This document shows, piece by piece, positions 1-9,038 of a stretch of 64,000 nt of DNA. The notes under the pieces were generated by a model that worked only from the letters and a program-made list of their open reading frames with translations, had not been told where the DNA came from and did not search any database. This stretch comes from Limoniibacter endophyticus (lineage in GTDB: Bacteria > Pseudomonadota > Alphaproteobacteria > Rhizobiales > Rhizobiaceae). Location of the stretch: contig NZ_BMZO01000004.1 in NCBI RefSeq assembly GCF_014652835.1, forward strand, positions 124,001 through 188,000, in the 5' to 3' direction. Position 1 is the first letter of the stretch, and each line of letters begins with the position of its first letter. The position numbers were made by a program, and so were the translations under genes.

Positions 1-276
1 CAGATCAGGATGGTCGCGCAGGGCACGTGCATTAATCTTGTCATCGACATCGGTAACGTTGCGCACATAGGTGACCTGTTCTTTGCCATATATGTGGCGC
101 AGCAACCGATACAGTACATCGAAGACGATGACCGGACGCGCATTGCCGATATGCGCAAAATCATAAACGGTCGGGCCGCAGACATACATGCGCACATTCT
201 TGGGATCAATCGGCGCAAACAGCTCTTTCTGGCGAGTCAGCGTGTTGGTGAATTTCAGCTGGGGCTTGTCGTTCAT
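1..276 (-). CDS. cysS: Cysteinyl-tRNA synthetase, N-terminal part (runs off left edge)
   Basis: Class I aminoacyl-tRNA synthetase that charges tRNA-Cys in the cytoplasm. The 92 visible N-terminal residues read [18 protein letters not shown]..., followed by the family signature [20 protein letters not shown], which holds the zinc-binding Cys and the HIGN form of the class I HIGH motif. VTDVDDKIN follows, also typical of CysS. The ATG at 274-276 is chosen because the family motif begins about 28 residues in. The rest of the gene lies beyond position 1. Confidence 0.95.
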   Translation of the reverse strand, partial: MNDKPQLKFTNTLTRQKELFAPIDPKNVRMYVCGPTVYDFAHIGNARPVIVFDVLYRLLRHIYGKEQVTYVRNVTDVDDKINARALRDHPDL

Positions 277-613
277 GGGAGCGGCTTCCGGAATAAAAGT
301 CCTGTCAGGATTTCACGGGCCGGCGTGTCTGCTTTTCATATTCAGAAAAGCCCATGCAACAACGTCCGAACCGGCGAGATGCGGTTCTTCAACAGCGACA
401 GCAATTGGCAAGGGACGTGTTCATGACGCGTTTATCGCGTTGCAGCCCCTGCCCCGTCAAGTACGAAGTTTCGCGCGCGGACCGATCAACCTTTCATTAA
501 GCATATATACAAAACTCGATGTGAATGACGCGAAACTGATCCGATTGCACCATGTTTTGGGCGGAATGCGCCCTGATTATCATGGACGCCAACATTTCAA
601 TGGGAGAACAGTC
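277..613. other. Intergenic region upstream of cysS
   Basis: This stretch holds the leader and presumed promoter of the leftward cysS and of the small rightward reading frame at 614. The part at 495-530 is AT-rich. A GGGCG/CGCCC hairpin with a 5-base loop lies at 559-573 and has no clear T-tract. I see no convincing gene on either strand. Confidence 0.4.
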
Positions 614-739
614 ATGACCGCACAGCCAAAACCTGCTCGACAAAAACCGTCGCTCGTCGATCAATATCGCAAGATCGGCCCGGCCGCCGTAGCCGCGGCT
701 CTTTCCTGCAAGGCCAAACCGCAAACCGCCCTTAAGTAA
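614..739 (+). CDS. Small basic hypothetical protein (41 aa)
   Basis: A 41-residue frame beginning MTAQPKPARQKPSLVDQYRK and ending in a short hydrophobic stretch, GPAAVAAALSCKAK. It is preceded by a purine-rich GGGAGAA about 4 bases before the ATG, a plausible ribosome binding site. Its 3' end overlaps the end of the convergent LysE gene by 8 bp. I recognise no family. Coding status rests only on the RBS and protein-like composition. Confidence 0.45.
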   Translation: MTAQPKPARQKPSLVDQYRKIGPAAVAAALSCKAKPQTALK

Positions 740-1355
740 AGAGCGGCTTTGCCAGCATGAAGGCGAGCAGGAACATGACCGCGCCGATGATCGCATCGAG
801 AACGCGCCAGCTGGCCGGTCTGGCGAAGATGGGTTGTAGCAGTCGCGCGCCATAGCCAAGCGTGAAAAACCAGACGAAGGACGCAATCATCGCGCCCGCC
901 CCGAAAGCGTAGCGCAGATCGTCCTCAAAACCGGCCGACAGCGACCCCACCAGAATCACCGTATCGAGATAGACATGCGGATTGAGGAAGGTGAAGGCAA
1001 GGCAAGTGGCGACTGCCGCCCGTAGGGACATGCCTCCTTCATTGGCAGCCCGCAACACATGTGGATTGAGTGCACGGCGAAAAGCCATCACGCCATAGCT
1101 CAAAAGGAACAGGACGCCACCGACGGTGACCGCGGTCAAGAGGCCGTCGAAGCGCGAGATCAGCGTCCCCAGTCCTGCCACGCCTGCGGCAATCAGCACC
1201 GCATCCGACAACGCACAGATCAGGCAAAGGATGAAAACATGCTGACGCAGCAGGCCTTGGCGCAGAATGAAGGCATTCTGCGCGCCAATGGCGATGATCA
1301 GCGAGGCACCAAGAAAAAAACCGGAAAGTCCGGCGGAAAAAAATGTGACGTTCAT
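732..1355 (-). CDS. LysE/ArgO-family amino-acid exporter
   Basis: Inner-membrane exporter of the LysE superfamily (LysE/ArgO branch), which pumps out basic amino acids such as lysine or arginine. The 207-residue protein has the usual length and about five to six hydrophobic segments. The N-terminal motif GASLIIAIGAQNAFILRQGL (about residues 16-35) is characteristic of the LysE/ArgO branch, as is the NPHVYLDTVILVGS stretch in the middle. Substrate is inferred from the family. No LysG-type regulator is adjacent in the window. Confidence 0.85.
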   Translation of the reverse strand: MNVTFFSAGLSGFFLGASLIIAIGAQNAFILRQGLLRQHVFILCLICALSDAVLIAAGVAGLGTLISRFDGLLTAVTVGGVLFLLSYGVMAFRRALNPHVLRAANEGGMSLRAAVATCLAFTFLNPHVYLDTVILVGSLSAGFEDDLRYAFGAGAMIASFVWFFTLGYGARLLQPIFARPASWRVLDAIIGAVMFLLAFMLAKPLFT

Positions 1356-1397
1356 CGTCAGCTATCTGCCGTGAGCCACGGCGCTTTGCAAGCAGTC

Positions 1398-2156
1398 TCA
1401 GAAGAGATCGAGCTGATTTATATCGGCCAGTTTCTTTTTTGAAGCTGCCTTTTCCGGCAATGACTTATGCTCGGCGCGTTCCTGTAATTCCGGCCCTGTA
1501 TTCGCAACCTTGTTCACTGCGTCCGATACCGGGATCGTCTCAAAGAAATCCGGTTGCGCAGGCTTCAGCAGATCCGTGACATTGCGAGGCTCCTGCGTAC
1601 GGCAATCGAGCCAGCGTTCAAAATCCCGTGGATCAATCACCACCGGCATACGGTGATGGATATGCGCGAATTCCAAATTAGCGGCCGTTGTGACGATCGC
1701 GCCAGTGTCGATCTCCGACCCGCCAGGCTCGGCATAAGTTTCCACCAGGCTGGCGAAAGCAACGATCCCCCCGTTGCGTGGCCGCACCCAGTAAGGCCGC
1801 GATACCTTGCCCTCCCGCTTCCACTCGTAAAAGCCGGAGGCCGGCAGAAGGGCGCGACGATGGCGCATGGCCGCCTTGAAGGAAGCCTTCTCGCTAATCG
1901 TTTCGGCGCGAGCGTTGATCATCAACGGCATTTGGGAGACGTCCCTGGTCCAGGACGGAATGAAGCCCCAGCGGACCAGAAACGCCTGCCTGTCCGGGAG
2001 GTTCGATCCCGGGTGGCGTGCCGGGCCGGCGGTAATCATGAGCACCGGTTGCGTGGGGGCAATATTGTAGCGTGGAGGAAACGGTTCCAGATCGACCAGT
2101 TGAAAGAACTCGGCCAGATCTTCCGTCGCTGCCGTCAGAGCAAAGCGTCCACACAT
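1398..2156 (-). CDS. SOS response-associated peptidase, SRAP/YedK (HMCES) family
   Basis: SRAP-domain protein of 252 residues. Family members form a stable thiazolidine crosslink with abasic sites in single-stranded DNA through the N-terminal Cys. The invariant start MCGRFAL is present (Cys2 is exposed after Met removal). Other conserved elements are the Asn in PRYNIAPTQPV, NARAETI, the catalytic Glu in GFYEWKREG, and the His in HHRMPVVI. It follows LysE by 42 bp on the same strand but has no obvious functional link to it. Confidence 0.93.
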   Translation of the reverse strand: MCGRFALTAATEDLAEFFQLVDLEPFPPRYNIAPTQPVLMITAGPARHPGSNLPDRQAFLVRWGFIPSWTRDVSQMPLMINARAETISEKASFKAAMRHRRALLPASGFYEWKREGKVSRPYWVRPRNGGIVAFASLVETYAEPGGSEIDTGAIVTTAANLEFAHIHHRMPVVIDPRDFERWLDCRTQEPRNVTDLLKPAQPDFFETIPVSDAVNKVANTGPELQERAEHKSLPEKAASKKKLADINQLDLF

Positions 2157-2249
2157 CCAAAAAGCTCAATTTCCGTTCGCATCGTCATCATCAAATCGGC
2201 TAGATCGTCGTCTTAGTAAGTTGCAGTTCGAATCAGAGCCATTTTCATC

Positions 2250-2663
2250 ATGCTCATCATCCCCGCCGTCTCAGCCGCTCTTATCAGGAACGACACGATC
2301 CTCCTGGTCAAGCGCGGCCGTGCGCCGTCCAAAGGTTTACTTGCGTTTCCGGGCGGACGCGTCGAGGCAGGTGAAACCGATCTTGAGGCGGTTGTCCGTG
2401 AGATCGCGGAGGAAACAGGGCTCGTCGCACGCGACCTCGAACCTCATGTCACGCTCATTGTCGCCGGGGAGAGACCCGGCGATGCGCCCCAACAATATCG
2501 GCTCGTTGTGTTCCGTGGTTTCTGCGACGAAGGCGAAGCGGTTGCCGCAGACGATGCTGACGACGCGGGATGGTATACGCTCGCAGAAATGCAGCACCTG
2601 GAACTGACCGGCTCGACTCTGGAGATCGCCACCTCGCTGTTGGAAAAGGTGAGCCGCGCATGA
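2250..2663 (+). CDS. Nudix hydrolase
   Basis: Pyrophosphohydrolase acting on a nucleoside diphosphate linked to another moiety (137 aa). The full Nudix box is visible: G36-x5-E42-x7-R50-E51-x2-E54-E55-x-G57, with the metal-binding glutamates intact. Substrate cannot be assigned. The stop codon overlaps the start of the following TIGR02301-family gene (ATGA), so the two are probably translationally coupled. Confidence 0.92.
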   Translation: MLIIPAVSAALIRNDTILLVKRGRAPSKGLLAFPGGRVEAGETDLEAVVREIAEETGLVARDLEPHVTLIVAGERPGDAPQQYRLVVFRGFCDEGEAVAADDADDAGWYTLAEMQHLELTGSTLEIATSLLEKVSRA

Positions 2664-3025
2664 AGCGATTTTGCTTGCGAGCCCTGCTTTGCGCCGGACT
2701 GCTTGCGCCGCTGCCCGTCCACGCGCAAGTACCTTACGAGAAGGAACTGCTGCGACTTGCTGAAATTCTCGGCTCGCTCCACTATTTGCGCAACCTTTGC
2801 GGCGAGGAAGGTGGCATCTGGCGCAATGAGATGCAGAAGCTGATCGAGATCGAAAAACCTGATGAAGCGCATCGCTCGCGCATGATCGCAAATTTCAATC
2901 GGGGCTACCGCTCCTACGGGGAACTCTATCGGCAATGCACGCCGATGGCGGTGCAGGTCATCGAGCGTTACACAGAAGAAGGCGGAAAAATTGCCGAGAC
3001 CATGTCCGGGCGCTATGGCCCCTGA
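2660..3025 (+). CDS. TIGR02301/DUF2385 family periplasmic protein
   Basis: A 121-residue protein with a Sec signal peptide (MKRFCLRALLCAGLLAPLPVHA, cleavage likely after about residue 22). The helical mature domain contains LRLAEILGSLHYLRNLC and GEEGGIWRNEMQKLI, typical of the alphaproteobacterial TIGR02301 family of unknown function. Two cysteines in the mature part (LRNLCG and RQCTP) could form a disulfide. The ATG overlaps the Nudix stop codon. Confidence 0.85.
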   Translation: MKRFCLRALLCAGLLAPLPVHAQVPYEKELLRLAEILGSLHYLRNLCGEEGGIWRNEMQKLIEIEKPDEAHRSRMIANFNRGYRSYGELYRQCTPMAVQVIERYTEEGGKIAETMSGRYGP

Positions 3026-3151
3026 TCCTCATGTCTCATTTTTGCAACAACTTACGCGCTCGCGACAGCGTGAAGCCGGTTGATGCCGCATTTGTCGAAT
3101 TTGGCGCTATGATCGGATCATATCGAAAGAATGCTTTCTGGAAGTTCCGAC

Positions 3152-3901
3152 ATGAAACGCCTATCGCTCTCGCTTTTGTCTGCTACGGCTCTTACCGTCA
3201 TGCTCACGGCTGGCTCCGCCCATGCGCTGAGTGAAATGAAGCCGGGACAGCAGCCTGTCAAACAGGATGAGCGGATCGAAAAGCAGGATTTGCCGCCGCC
3301 GGCAGCTGCCCAACCGAAACAGGATGACGAACAAGCCGCTCCCGAGCCAAACGACGATGAAGAGGCCATCGAAGATCAGGCGACCGAGGGAGGCGGCGGC
3401 GTGCCTGGCACCGAAACTGTTCAGCTGATCGGCGAGGTCAGCAAAGACATCGAATCCCTGCCAACGCCCGTCAAGAACATGCGCCGCCTGATCCTTGAGG
3501 CGGCCGAGAGCGCCAATTTCGAGGCGCTGAGGCCGTTGATCGGAACCGGCGAGAATGCCACGCAGATACCCCGCGGCACGGAGGAAGAAGAGCGTGATCC
3601 GATCGATATGCTCAAGCAATTGGTTGGTGACGAAGGCGGGTTCGAGATGTTGGCTATAATCCAGAACCTCCTTAATACCGGTTACGTGCATGTAGAACCG
3701 GGAACTCCGCAGGAGCTTTACGTCTGGCCCTACTTCGTCAGTCTTCCGGTCGAAAATCTCGATTCCAAACAGAAAGTCGAGCTGTTCCGTATCGTGACAG
3801 GGGGCGACTATGAGGAAATGAAGCAGGCGGGCGCCTACAATTTCTTCTCCATCGGCATTTCGCCGCAAGGCAAGTGGGTTTTCTTGAATCTGGGCGACTG
3901 A
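3152..3901 (+). CDS. Secreted hypothetical protein with acidic Pro-rich linker
   Basis: A 249-residue protein. The start at 3152 is chosen because a signal peptide (MKRLSLSLLSATALTVMLTAGSAHA) begins there and a GGAAG lies just upstream. After it come a charged, proline-rich low-complexity linker (about residues 28-75, rich in Q, D, E, P) and a folded C-terminal domain. That domain ends with a conserved-looking module containing LYVWPYFVSLPVENL, KVELFRIVTGGDYEEM and FFSIGISPQGKWVFL. The module resembles domains seen in rhizobial secreted proteins of unknown role. No function is assigned. Confidence 0.75.
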   Translation: MKRLSLSLLSATALTVMLTAGSAHALSEMKPGQQPVKQDERIEKQDLPPPAAAQPKQDDEQAAPEPNDDEEAIEDQATEGGGGVPGTETVQLIGEVSKDIESLPTPVKNMRRLILEAAESANFEALRPLIGTGENATQIPRGTEEEERDPIDMLKQLVGDEGGFEMLAIIQNLLNTGYVHVEPGTPQELYVWPYFVSLPVENLDSKQKVELFRIVTGGDYEEMKQAGAYNFFSIGISPQGKWVFLNLGD

Positions 3902-4123
3902 ACGCTACTTGGACACGGTTAACCCGCGCTGCTCCTTTTTCGCACTTCGATATAATCCCATAATGATGCCAGGAACAAATATGAACGCGGACTGGTTGAG
4001 CCTGATTGCTCAACCATCCAGTTGCTGCGCCGGCTCGATTGGCATCCTGAATTCGGCGGGAATTGCGGAAACGGCTACTTGATGCACCGCACACGAAAAG
4101 AGACGCGGCGCATATTCATCCCG

Positions 4124-5455
4124 TTAGGCAGGCAGCGCTTCCGAAAACAACACCGGCTCGCCGTTTGAAGGCGTAGCAATCTCGCCTTCCCACATGACGC
4201 GCTGGCCACGAATGATGGTGCCGACGGGCCAACCTTGCACCTCCTTGCCATCATAAGGCGTCCAGCCAGCCTTGGAGCCGGCCTGGGCGTTGGTGATGGT
4301 TTCGCGGCGCTTCATGTCGACGATTGTGAGATCAGCGTCATATCCCGCGGCAATGCGCCCCTTGCGGGCCATGCCGAACAGCCTCTGCGGGCCGGCGCTC
4401 GTCAGATCAACGAAACGCTGCAAGCTCAGACGACCGGCGTTGACATGATCGAGCATGATGGGAACCAGCGTCTGCACGCCCGTCATACCGGAAGGCGAAG
4501 CCGGATATGGCTTTGCCTTTTCCTCAAGAGTGTGCGGCGCATGATCCGAACCCAGCACGTCGACGACGCCATTGACGATACCGCTCCAGACGCCATCGCG
4601 ATGGCGTGCGTCGCGCACAGGCGGGTTCATCTGAATCAGCGTGCCGAGCCGGGCGTAATCGTCGGAAACCAGCGTCAGGTGGTGCGGCGTTGCCTCGCAA
4701 CTCGCAACGTCCTTGTGGTGCTCGAGGAAGGCGATCTCTTCTGCCGTCGTAATATGCAAGACGTGGATACGAGCGCGCGTTTCATGGGCGATACGAACGA
4801 GGCGTTCAGTGCATTTCAGAGCAGCAACCTCATCGCGCCAGACCGGATGCGACGATGGGTCATTCTCAACGCGCAGATCGGCGCGCTCGCGCATGCGGAA
4901 TTCATCTTCCGAATGGAAGGCTGCGCGGCGGCGCACATTACGCAGGATTGACGCTACGCCTTCATCATCCTCGACGAGCAGGTTACCAGTGGAGGATCCC
5001 ATGAAGACCTTGATACCCGCAGCACCGGGCAGGCGCTCCAGTTCGCCAACCTCGTGTGCATTTTCCCGCGTGCCACCTACCCAGAAGGCGAAGTCGCAAT
5101 GCATACGCTGACGCGCGCGGTTGATCTTGTCTGCAAGCGCCGCTTCGCTGGTGGTCAGCGGATTGGTGTTCGGCATTTCGAAGACGGTCGTCACACCTCC
5201 AAGAACAGCGGCGCGCGATCCCGTTTCAAGATCTTCCTTATGCTCCAGTCCCGGCTCCCGGAAGTGAACCTGGCTGTCGATTACTCCGGGAAGAACATGC
5301 AGACCGGCGCAATCGATCACATGTGCAGCCTGCTCCGGCGAGAACGTGCCCAGCGCTTTGATGCGCCCGTCGACAATACCGACGTCGCGCACGCCTTCTC
5401 CGTCCTGATTGACGACGGTGCCGCCCTTGAGAATGAGATCGAATGTTTCAGCCAT
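4124..5455 (-). CDS. Dihydroorotase-like amidohydrolase with altered HxH motif
   Basis: A 443-residue cyclic amidohydrolase closest to bacterial dihydroorotase (carbamoyl-aspartate to dihydroorotate, pyrimidine synthesis). Metal-site elements in order: D60-S-Q62-V-H64 where HxH is normal, K149 in GIKVFMGSS (potential carboxylated lysine), H181, H234 in HVLHITT, and D304 in LGSDHAPHT. The first metal His is therefore a Gln. The ATG at 5455 is preferred over a GTG four codons upstream. It may be a second, non-canonical dihydroorotase; a canonical pyrC, if present, would lie outside this window. Confidence 0.85.
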   Translation of the reverse strand: MAETFDLILKGGTVVNQDGEGVRDVGIVDGRIKALGTFSPEQAAHVIDCAGLHVLPGVIDSQVHFREPGLEHKEDLETGSRAAVLGGVTTVFEMPNTNPLTTSEAALADKINRARQRMHCDFAFWVGGTRENAHEVGELERLPGAAGIKVFMGSSTGNLLVEDDEGVASILRNVRRRAAFHSEDEFRMRERADLRVENDPSSHPVWRDEVAALKCTERLVRIAHETRARIHVLHITTAEEIAFLEHHKDVASCEATPHHLTLVSDDYARLGTLIQMNPPVRDARHRDGVWSGIVNGVVDVLGSDHAPHTLEEKAKPYPASPSGMTGVQTLVPIMLDHVNAGRLSLQRFVDLTSAGPQRLFGMARKGRIAAGYDADLTIVDMKRRETITNAQAGSKAGWTPYDGKEVQGWPVGTIIRGQRVMWEGEIATPSNGEPVLFSEALPA

Positions 5456-5556
5456 GTGTTCCGCCACGTTTTTGCGTCTTGTCCATTGTCCTCATGCGGC
5501 TTACGTAATGCACTATCCTGACGCAAGTCCAGAAACAGAGAATACGGCAGTCCAGC

Positions 5557-6414
5557 ATGATCGAAGTTGCTTTATCCGACCGCAGTCTTATCGACGTGAC
5601 CGGCGAGGATGCCGAGACACTCCTTCAGTCGATCGTCACCCTCGATCTGGACAGCTTGAAGGCCGGTGAATTACGGGCAAGCGCACTGCTGACCCCGCAG
5701 GGCAAAATCCTCTTTGATTTCCTCATTTCGCGACAGGAGAATGGCTTTCTAATCGATTGCCGTGCCGATATTGCCGATGATCTGGTCAAACGTCTGACGC
5801 TCTACAAACTGCGCGCCAGGGTGATGATTTCCAAGCGGGAACAAGTGTTTGCCGCCGCATGCTGGGATGATGAGTCCGGTGCCTCACGACCTGATTCAAC
5901 GGGTTTGAGGGACCTCCGATTCGGAGAAACAGCCGTTTATCGGCGCTATGATGATTCTTTGAAGGCGACCGGCGATATCGCCTACTGGACGGATCTGCGC
6001 ATCGCACACGCCGTCCCCGAAAGCGGCAGCGATTACGCCCTCAGCGATGCCTTTCCGCATGATATTCTTTTCGATCAGTCGGGCGGCGTCGGGTTACGCA
6101 AAGGCTGTTATATCGGCCAGGAAGTTGTCTCGCGGATGCATCATCGCGGCACAGCGCGAAGACGTCTTTTGATCGTCGAAAGCACGAAAGATCTGCCGCC
6201 AACCGAAACGCCGGTGACCACCTTCGGCAAGCCAATCGGCACGCTCGGCACCGTTTCCGGCAGCAAGGGTCTGGCCATCTTGCGTATCGACAAGGTCAAG
6301 ACAGCGATGGATGCCGGCGAACCTCTCGTGGCCGATGGCGTAGCTCTGAATGCACGCATTCCGGACTGGGCGGGTTTCACCTTCCCCGAAAGCTCCGGCA
6401 GCGGAGACGAATGA
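5557..6414 (+). CDS. ygfZ: YgfZ/GcvT-domain folate-binding protein
   Basis: Tetrahydrofolate-binding protein of the YgfZ/IBA57 family, which helps assemble or repair iron-sulfur clusters in a subset of enzymes. The 285-aa protein carries the diagnostic motif KGCYIGQEVVSRMHHRG around residues 187-203, with the essential Cys. The N-terminal half has the GcvT-like fold (VTGEDAETLLQSIVTLD, SALLTPQGKILFDF). It overlaps the next gene by 4 bp. Confidence 0.92.
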   Translation: MIEVALSDRSLIDVTGEDAETLLQSIVTLDLDSLKAGELRASALLTPQGKILFDFLISRQENGFLIDCRADIADDLVKRLTLYKLRARVMISKREQVFAAACWDDESGASRPDSTGLRDLRFGETAVYRRYDDSLKATGDIAYWTDLRIAHAVPESGSDYALSDAFPHDILFDQSGGVGLRKGCYIGQEVVSRMHHRGTARRRLLIVESTKDLPPTETPVTTFGKPIGTLGTVSGSKGLAILRIDKVKTAMDAGEPLVADGVALNARIPDWAGFTFPESSGSGDE

Positions 6415-7001
6415 TGAAGGCTGCTCCGCGCGCGTGGCAGCGTATGCTCTCCGGTCGCCGTCTCAATCTGCTTGATCCATCACCGCTCGATATCGAAATC
6501 AGTGATATCGCGCACGGCCTTGCCCGTGTCGCGCGCTGGAATGGCCAGACGCGCGGCGAACATGCCTATTCGGTCGCCCAGCATTCTCTTCTTGTACTGG
6601 AGATTTTCGAACGCCTCCATCCCGATGCTTCACGCAATGATCGGCTGGCTGCATTGCTCCACGACGCACCGGAATATGTCATTGGCGACATGATCTCTCC
6701 GTTCAAATCCGTGATGGGTGGCGAGTATAAGCAAGTTGAAGAGCGGTTGCAGCAGACCATTCACCTGCGCTTTGGAATAAAACCGCAAATTTCCAAAACA
6801 TTGAAAGCAGCCATCAAGCGAGCAGACCGGATTTCGGCCTATCGCGAAGCCGTTGAGCTTGCGGGCTTTGCGGAAAACGAGGCGGCCATCATCTTCGGAC
6901 GACCACGTGGCATAGACACATCGACGCTCGATGTCTCACCGCGCCCGTCCGTCTTGGTACAAGACGAAATGATAGCGAAATTCCAACATATTCATATCTA
7001 G
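6411..7001 (+). CDS. HD-domain hydrolase (YfbR-like)
   Basis: A 196-residue metal-dependent phosphohydrolase of the HD superfamily, resembling YfbR-type 5'-nucleotidases. The HD elements are seen in HAYSVAQHS (first His), LLHDAPEYVIGD (HD pair, residues about 83-94) and a later Asp in KRADRISAYREA. Its ATG overlaps the ygfZ stop, giving a two-gene unit. Two consecutive ATG codons leave the start ambiguous by one residue. Confidence 0.85.
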   Translation: MMKAAPRAWQRMLSGRRLNLLDPSPLDIEISDIAHGLARVARWNGQTRGEHAYSVAQHSLLVLEIFERLHPDASRNDRLAALLHDAPEYVIGDMISPFKSVMGGEYKQVEERLQQTIHLRFGIKPQISKTLKAAIKRADRISAYREAVELAGFAENEAAIIFGRPRGIDTSTLDVSPRPSVLVQDEMIAKFQHIHI

Positions 7002-7049
7002 TATAAAATATCCCGATCGCCGTTGATCGAAAAATAGCACTTTGAAGGC

Positions 7050-7700
7050 ATGAATGTATCTTTCGAGGAAAGAAAGATACACGCCGTGAATAAAGCTTAT
7101 TACCTTGATCTATTTGAGAAAGTTTCACTTTCCATTATATTCTTTTTTATGTCCTACAGGTTTCTCGATGCGTTTCTGACGCGTGGAGATGTCATATCTC
7201 TTCTTCTTCTGATCACCGAAGCTGCATCGCTCTGCTTCATCCTTTTTCGCCGCCGCTCCGAAACAATTTCCGTTAACTGGCGCGACTGGATGCTCGCCTA
7301 CTGCGGGAGCTTCCTTCCCCTTACGGTCCGGCCCGAAGAAACGGTAACCTTCGGCGCGGCCATAGCACTGGCGGGTTTTATCGGATCGTGCGGCATTCTG
7401 GTGCAACTCTGGGCAAAGTTCACGTTGCGCCGCAGCTTCGGCATCGTAGCAGCTAACCGCGGCGTGAAAACCCACGGACCGTATAGATTTGTCCGTCATC
7501 CCATGTATGCCGGCTACATGGTGACACAGATCGCATTCCTGGCGACCCATTACACCGCATATAATGTTACGATCTATGTCTTCCTCTGGGCTCTTCAGAT
7601 AGGTCGAATTCTCGCCGAAGAGCGCATCCTGTTCCAGGATCCTGCTTATCAGGAGATGGCGATACGCGTGCGCCACCGTCTTTTACCCGGCATCTTTTAA
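7050..7700 (+). CDS. Isoprenylcysteine carboxyl methyltransferase-like membrane protein
   Basis: A 216-residue integral membrane protein with four to five hydrophobic segments. The C-terminal signature GPYRFVRHPMYAGYMVTQIA, with the later RILAEERILF...DPAYQEM, is the SAM-binding region shared by ICMT, PEMT and NnrU-type small membrane methyltransferases. Substrate is unknown. The 5' part is AT-richer than its neighbours. A second in-frame ATG does not occur until well inside, so the start at 7050 is kept. Confidence 0.8.
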   Translation: MNVSFEERKIHAVNKAYYLDLFEKVSLSIIFFFMSYRFLDAFLTRGDVISLLLLITEAASLCFILFRRRSETISVNWRDWMLAYCGSFLPLTVRPEETVTFGAAIALAGFIGSCGILVQLWAKFTLRRSFGIVAANRGVKTHGPYRFVRHPMYAGYMVTQIAFLATHYTAYNVTIYVFLWALQIGRILAEERILFQDPAYQEMAIRVRHRLLPGIF

Positions 7701-7811
7701 GAATTGGTCCAGCTAGCACAATAAGCTTACCCGAAGGCAGCGTTCAGCGAATTGAAATTGCCAAGCTCTCCGCAAAGCGTAAATTCGGACGCTTCGCGGA
7801 GTCTCCTCATT

Positions 7812-9038
7812 ATGACCAGTCTGTCTTCTTCCCGACCTGCATCCGCCTTTCCGTGGGTCATCGTCATCTGCGGCTGCCTCGTCGCACTGCTCAATTTCGG
7901 TCCGCGTTCGGCAATGGGCTTCTTCCAGCTACCGATGCTCTCGGATTTAGGCTGGGACCGTACGACCTTCGGCCTCGCCATGGCGTTGCAGAATCTTCTT
8001 TGGGGCATCGGCCAGCCGATCTTTGGCGCAGTCGCGGACAAGTACGGAACGTGGCGTGTGCTGCTCCTGTCCGGCATTCTCTACTGTGCCGGACTACTGA
8101 TGATGGCTTTCGCGACCAATGAAGCGATGCTCCATATTGGCGGCGGCGTACTGGTCGGCCTCGGCGTTGCCGCCGGCTCCTTCGGCATCGTGCTCTCTGC
8201 GCTCGCCCGCAACACGGCTCCTGAACAGCGTTCTCTTGTCTTCGGTCTCGGCACGGCAGCGGGATCGGCCGGCATGTTCGTCTTCGCGCCTATTACGCAG
8301 GCGATGATTTCGCAATTCGGCTGGTCCAGCACACTGGTCTATTTCGCCATCGCCATGATGGCGATCCCGCTGCTTGGCCTGCCGCTGCGCGGTAATGCGA
8401 AGAACGCGCGCAATGCTATTGTCGAGTATGAACAGACGGCCCTGCAAGCACTGAAAGAAGCGTTCGGTCATCGCAGTTATATTCTGCTTTTCTCCGGCTT
8501 CTTCGTCTGCGGCTTCCAGGTCGCGTTCATTACCGCCCACTTCCCGGCCTATATAGCAGATCTTGGCATTGATGCCCGTTACGCGGTCATCGGCCTTGCC
8601 CTGATCGGCTTCTTCAACATTATCGGCTCGCTTGGCGCCGGCATTCTCGGGCAACGCCACTCCAAACCGATGATGCTTGCCTGGATCTATATTCTGCGCT
8701 CGGTCGCGGTCGCGGCCCTCCTGCTGCTGCCGCAGACGCCGACGACCATCATTGTATTCTCCATCGTCATGGGCTTGTTATGGCTCTCGACTGTTCCACC
8801 CACGAACGGCCTCGTGGCGGTCATGTTCGGCACGCGCCACCTCGGCCTTCTGGGCGGTGTCGTGTTTTTCTCCCACCAGATAGGCTCGTTCCTCGGCGTA
8901 TGGCTGGGGGGATATCTCTATGATCGTTTCGGCTCGTATGATCCGGTATGGTGGTTCGGCGTCGCGCTCGGCATCTTCGCCGCAATCGTGCATCTGCCGA
9001 TTTCAGAGAAGGCGGTGGCACGCACCGCTGTTGCCTAG
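7812..9038 (+). CDS. MFS transporter
   Basis: Major facilitator superfamily protein of 408 residues with about 12 hydrophobic segments. The loop 2-3 motif appears as [16 protein letters not shown]. The ATG at 7812 is preferred to a TTG 20 codons upstream, because a CGGAG lies near it and TM1 begins about 12 residues later. The sequence resembles oxalate/formate-antiporter-like or monocarboxylate-type MFS members, but substrate cannot be assigned. Its 3' end overlaps the 3' end of recO by 4 bp. Confidence 0.88.
   Translation: MTSLSSSRPASAFPWVIVICGCLVALLNFGPRSAMGFFQLPMLSDLGWDRTTFGLAMALQNLLWGIGQPIFGAVADKYGTWRVLLLSGILYCAGLLMMAFATNEAMLHIGGGVLVGLGVAAGSFGIVLSALARNTAPEQRSLVFGLGTAAGSAGMFVFAPITQAMISQFGWSSTLVYFAIAMMAIPLLGLPLRGNAKNARNAIVEYEQTALQALKEAFGHRSYILLFSGFFVCGFQVAFITAHFPAYIADLGIDARYAVIGLALIGFFNIIGSLGAGILGQRHSKPMMLAWIYILRSVAVAALLLLPQTPTTIIVFSIVMGLLWLSTVPPTNGLVAVMFGTRHLGLLGGVVFFSHQIGSFLGVWLGGYLYDRFGSYDPVWWFGVALGIFAAIVHLPISEKAVARTAVA

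Noticed and set aside
10-426. Plus-strand 138-codon frame at the left edge
   Set aside because: It is antisense to the clear CysS N-terminus with its zinc-Cys/HIGN motif; no RBS or family features.
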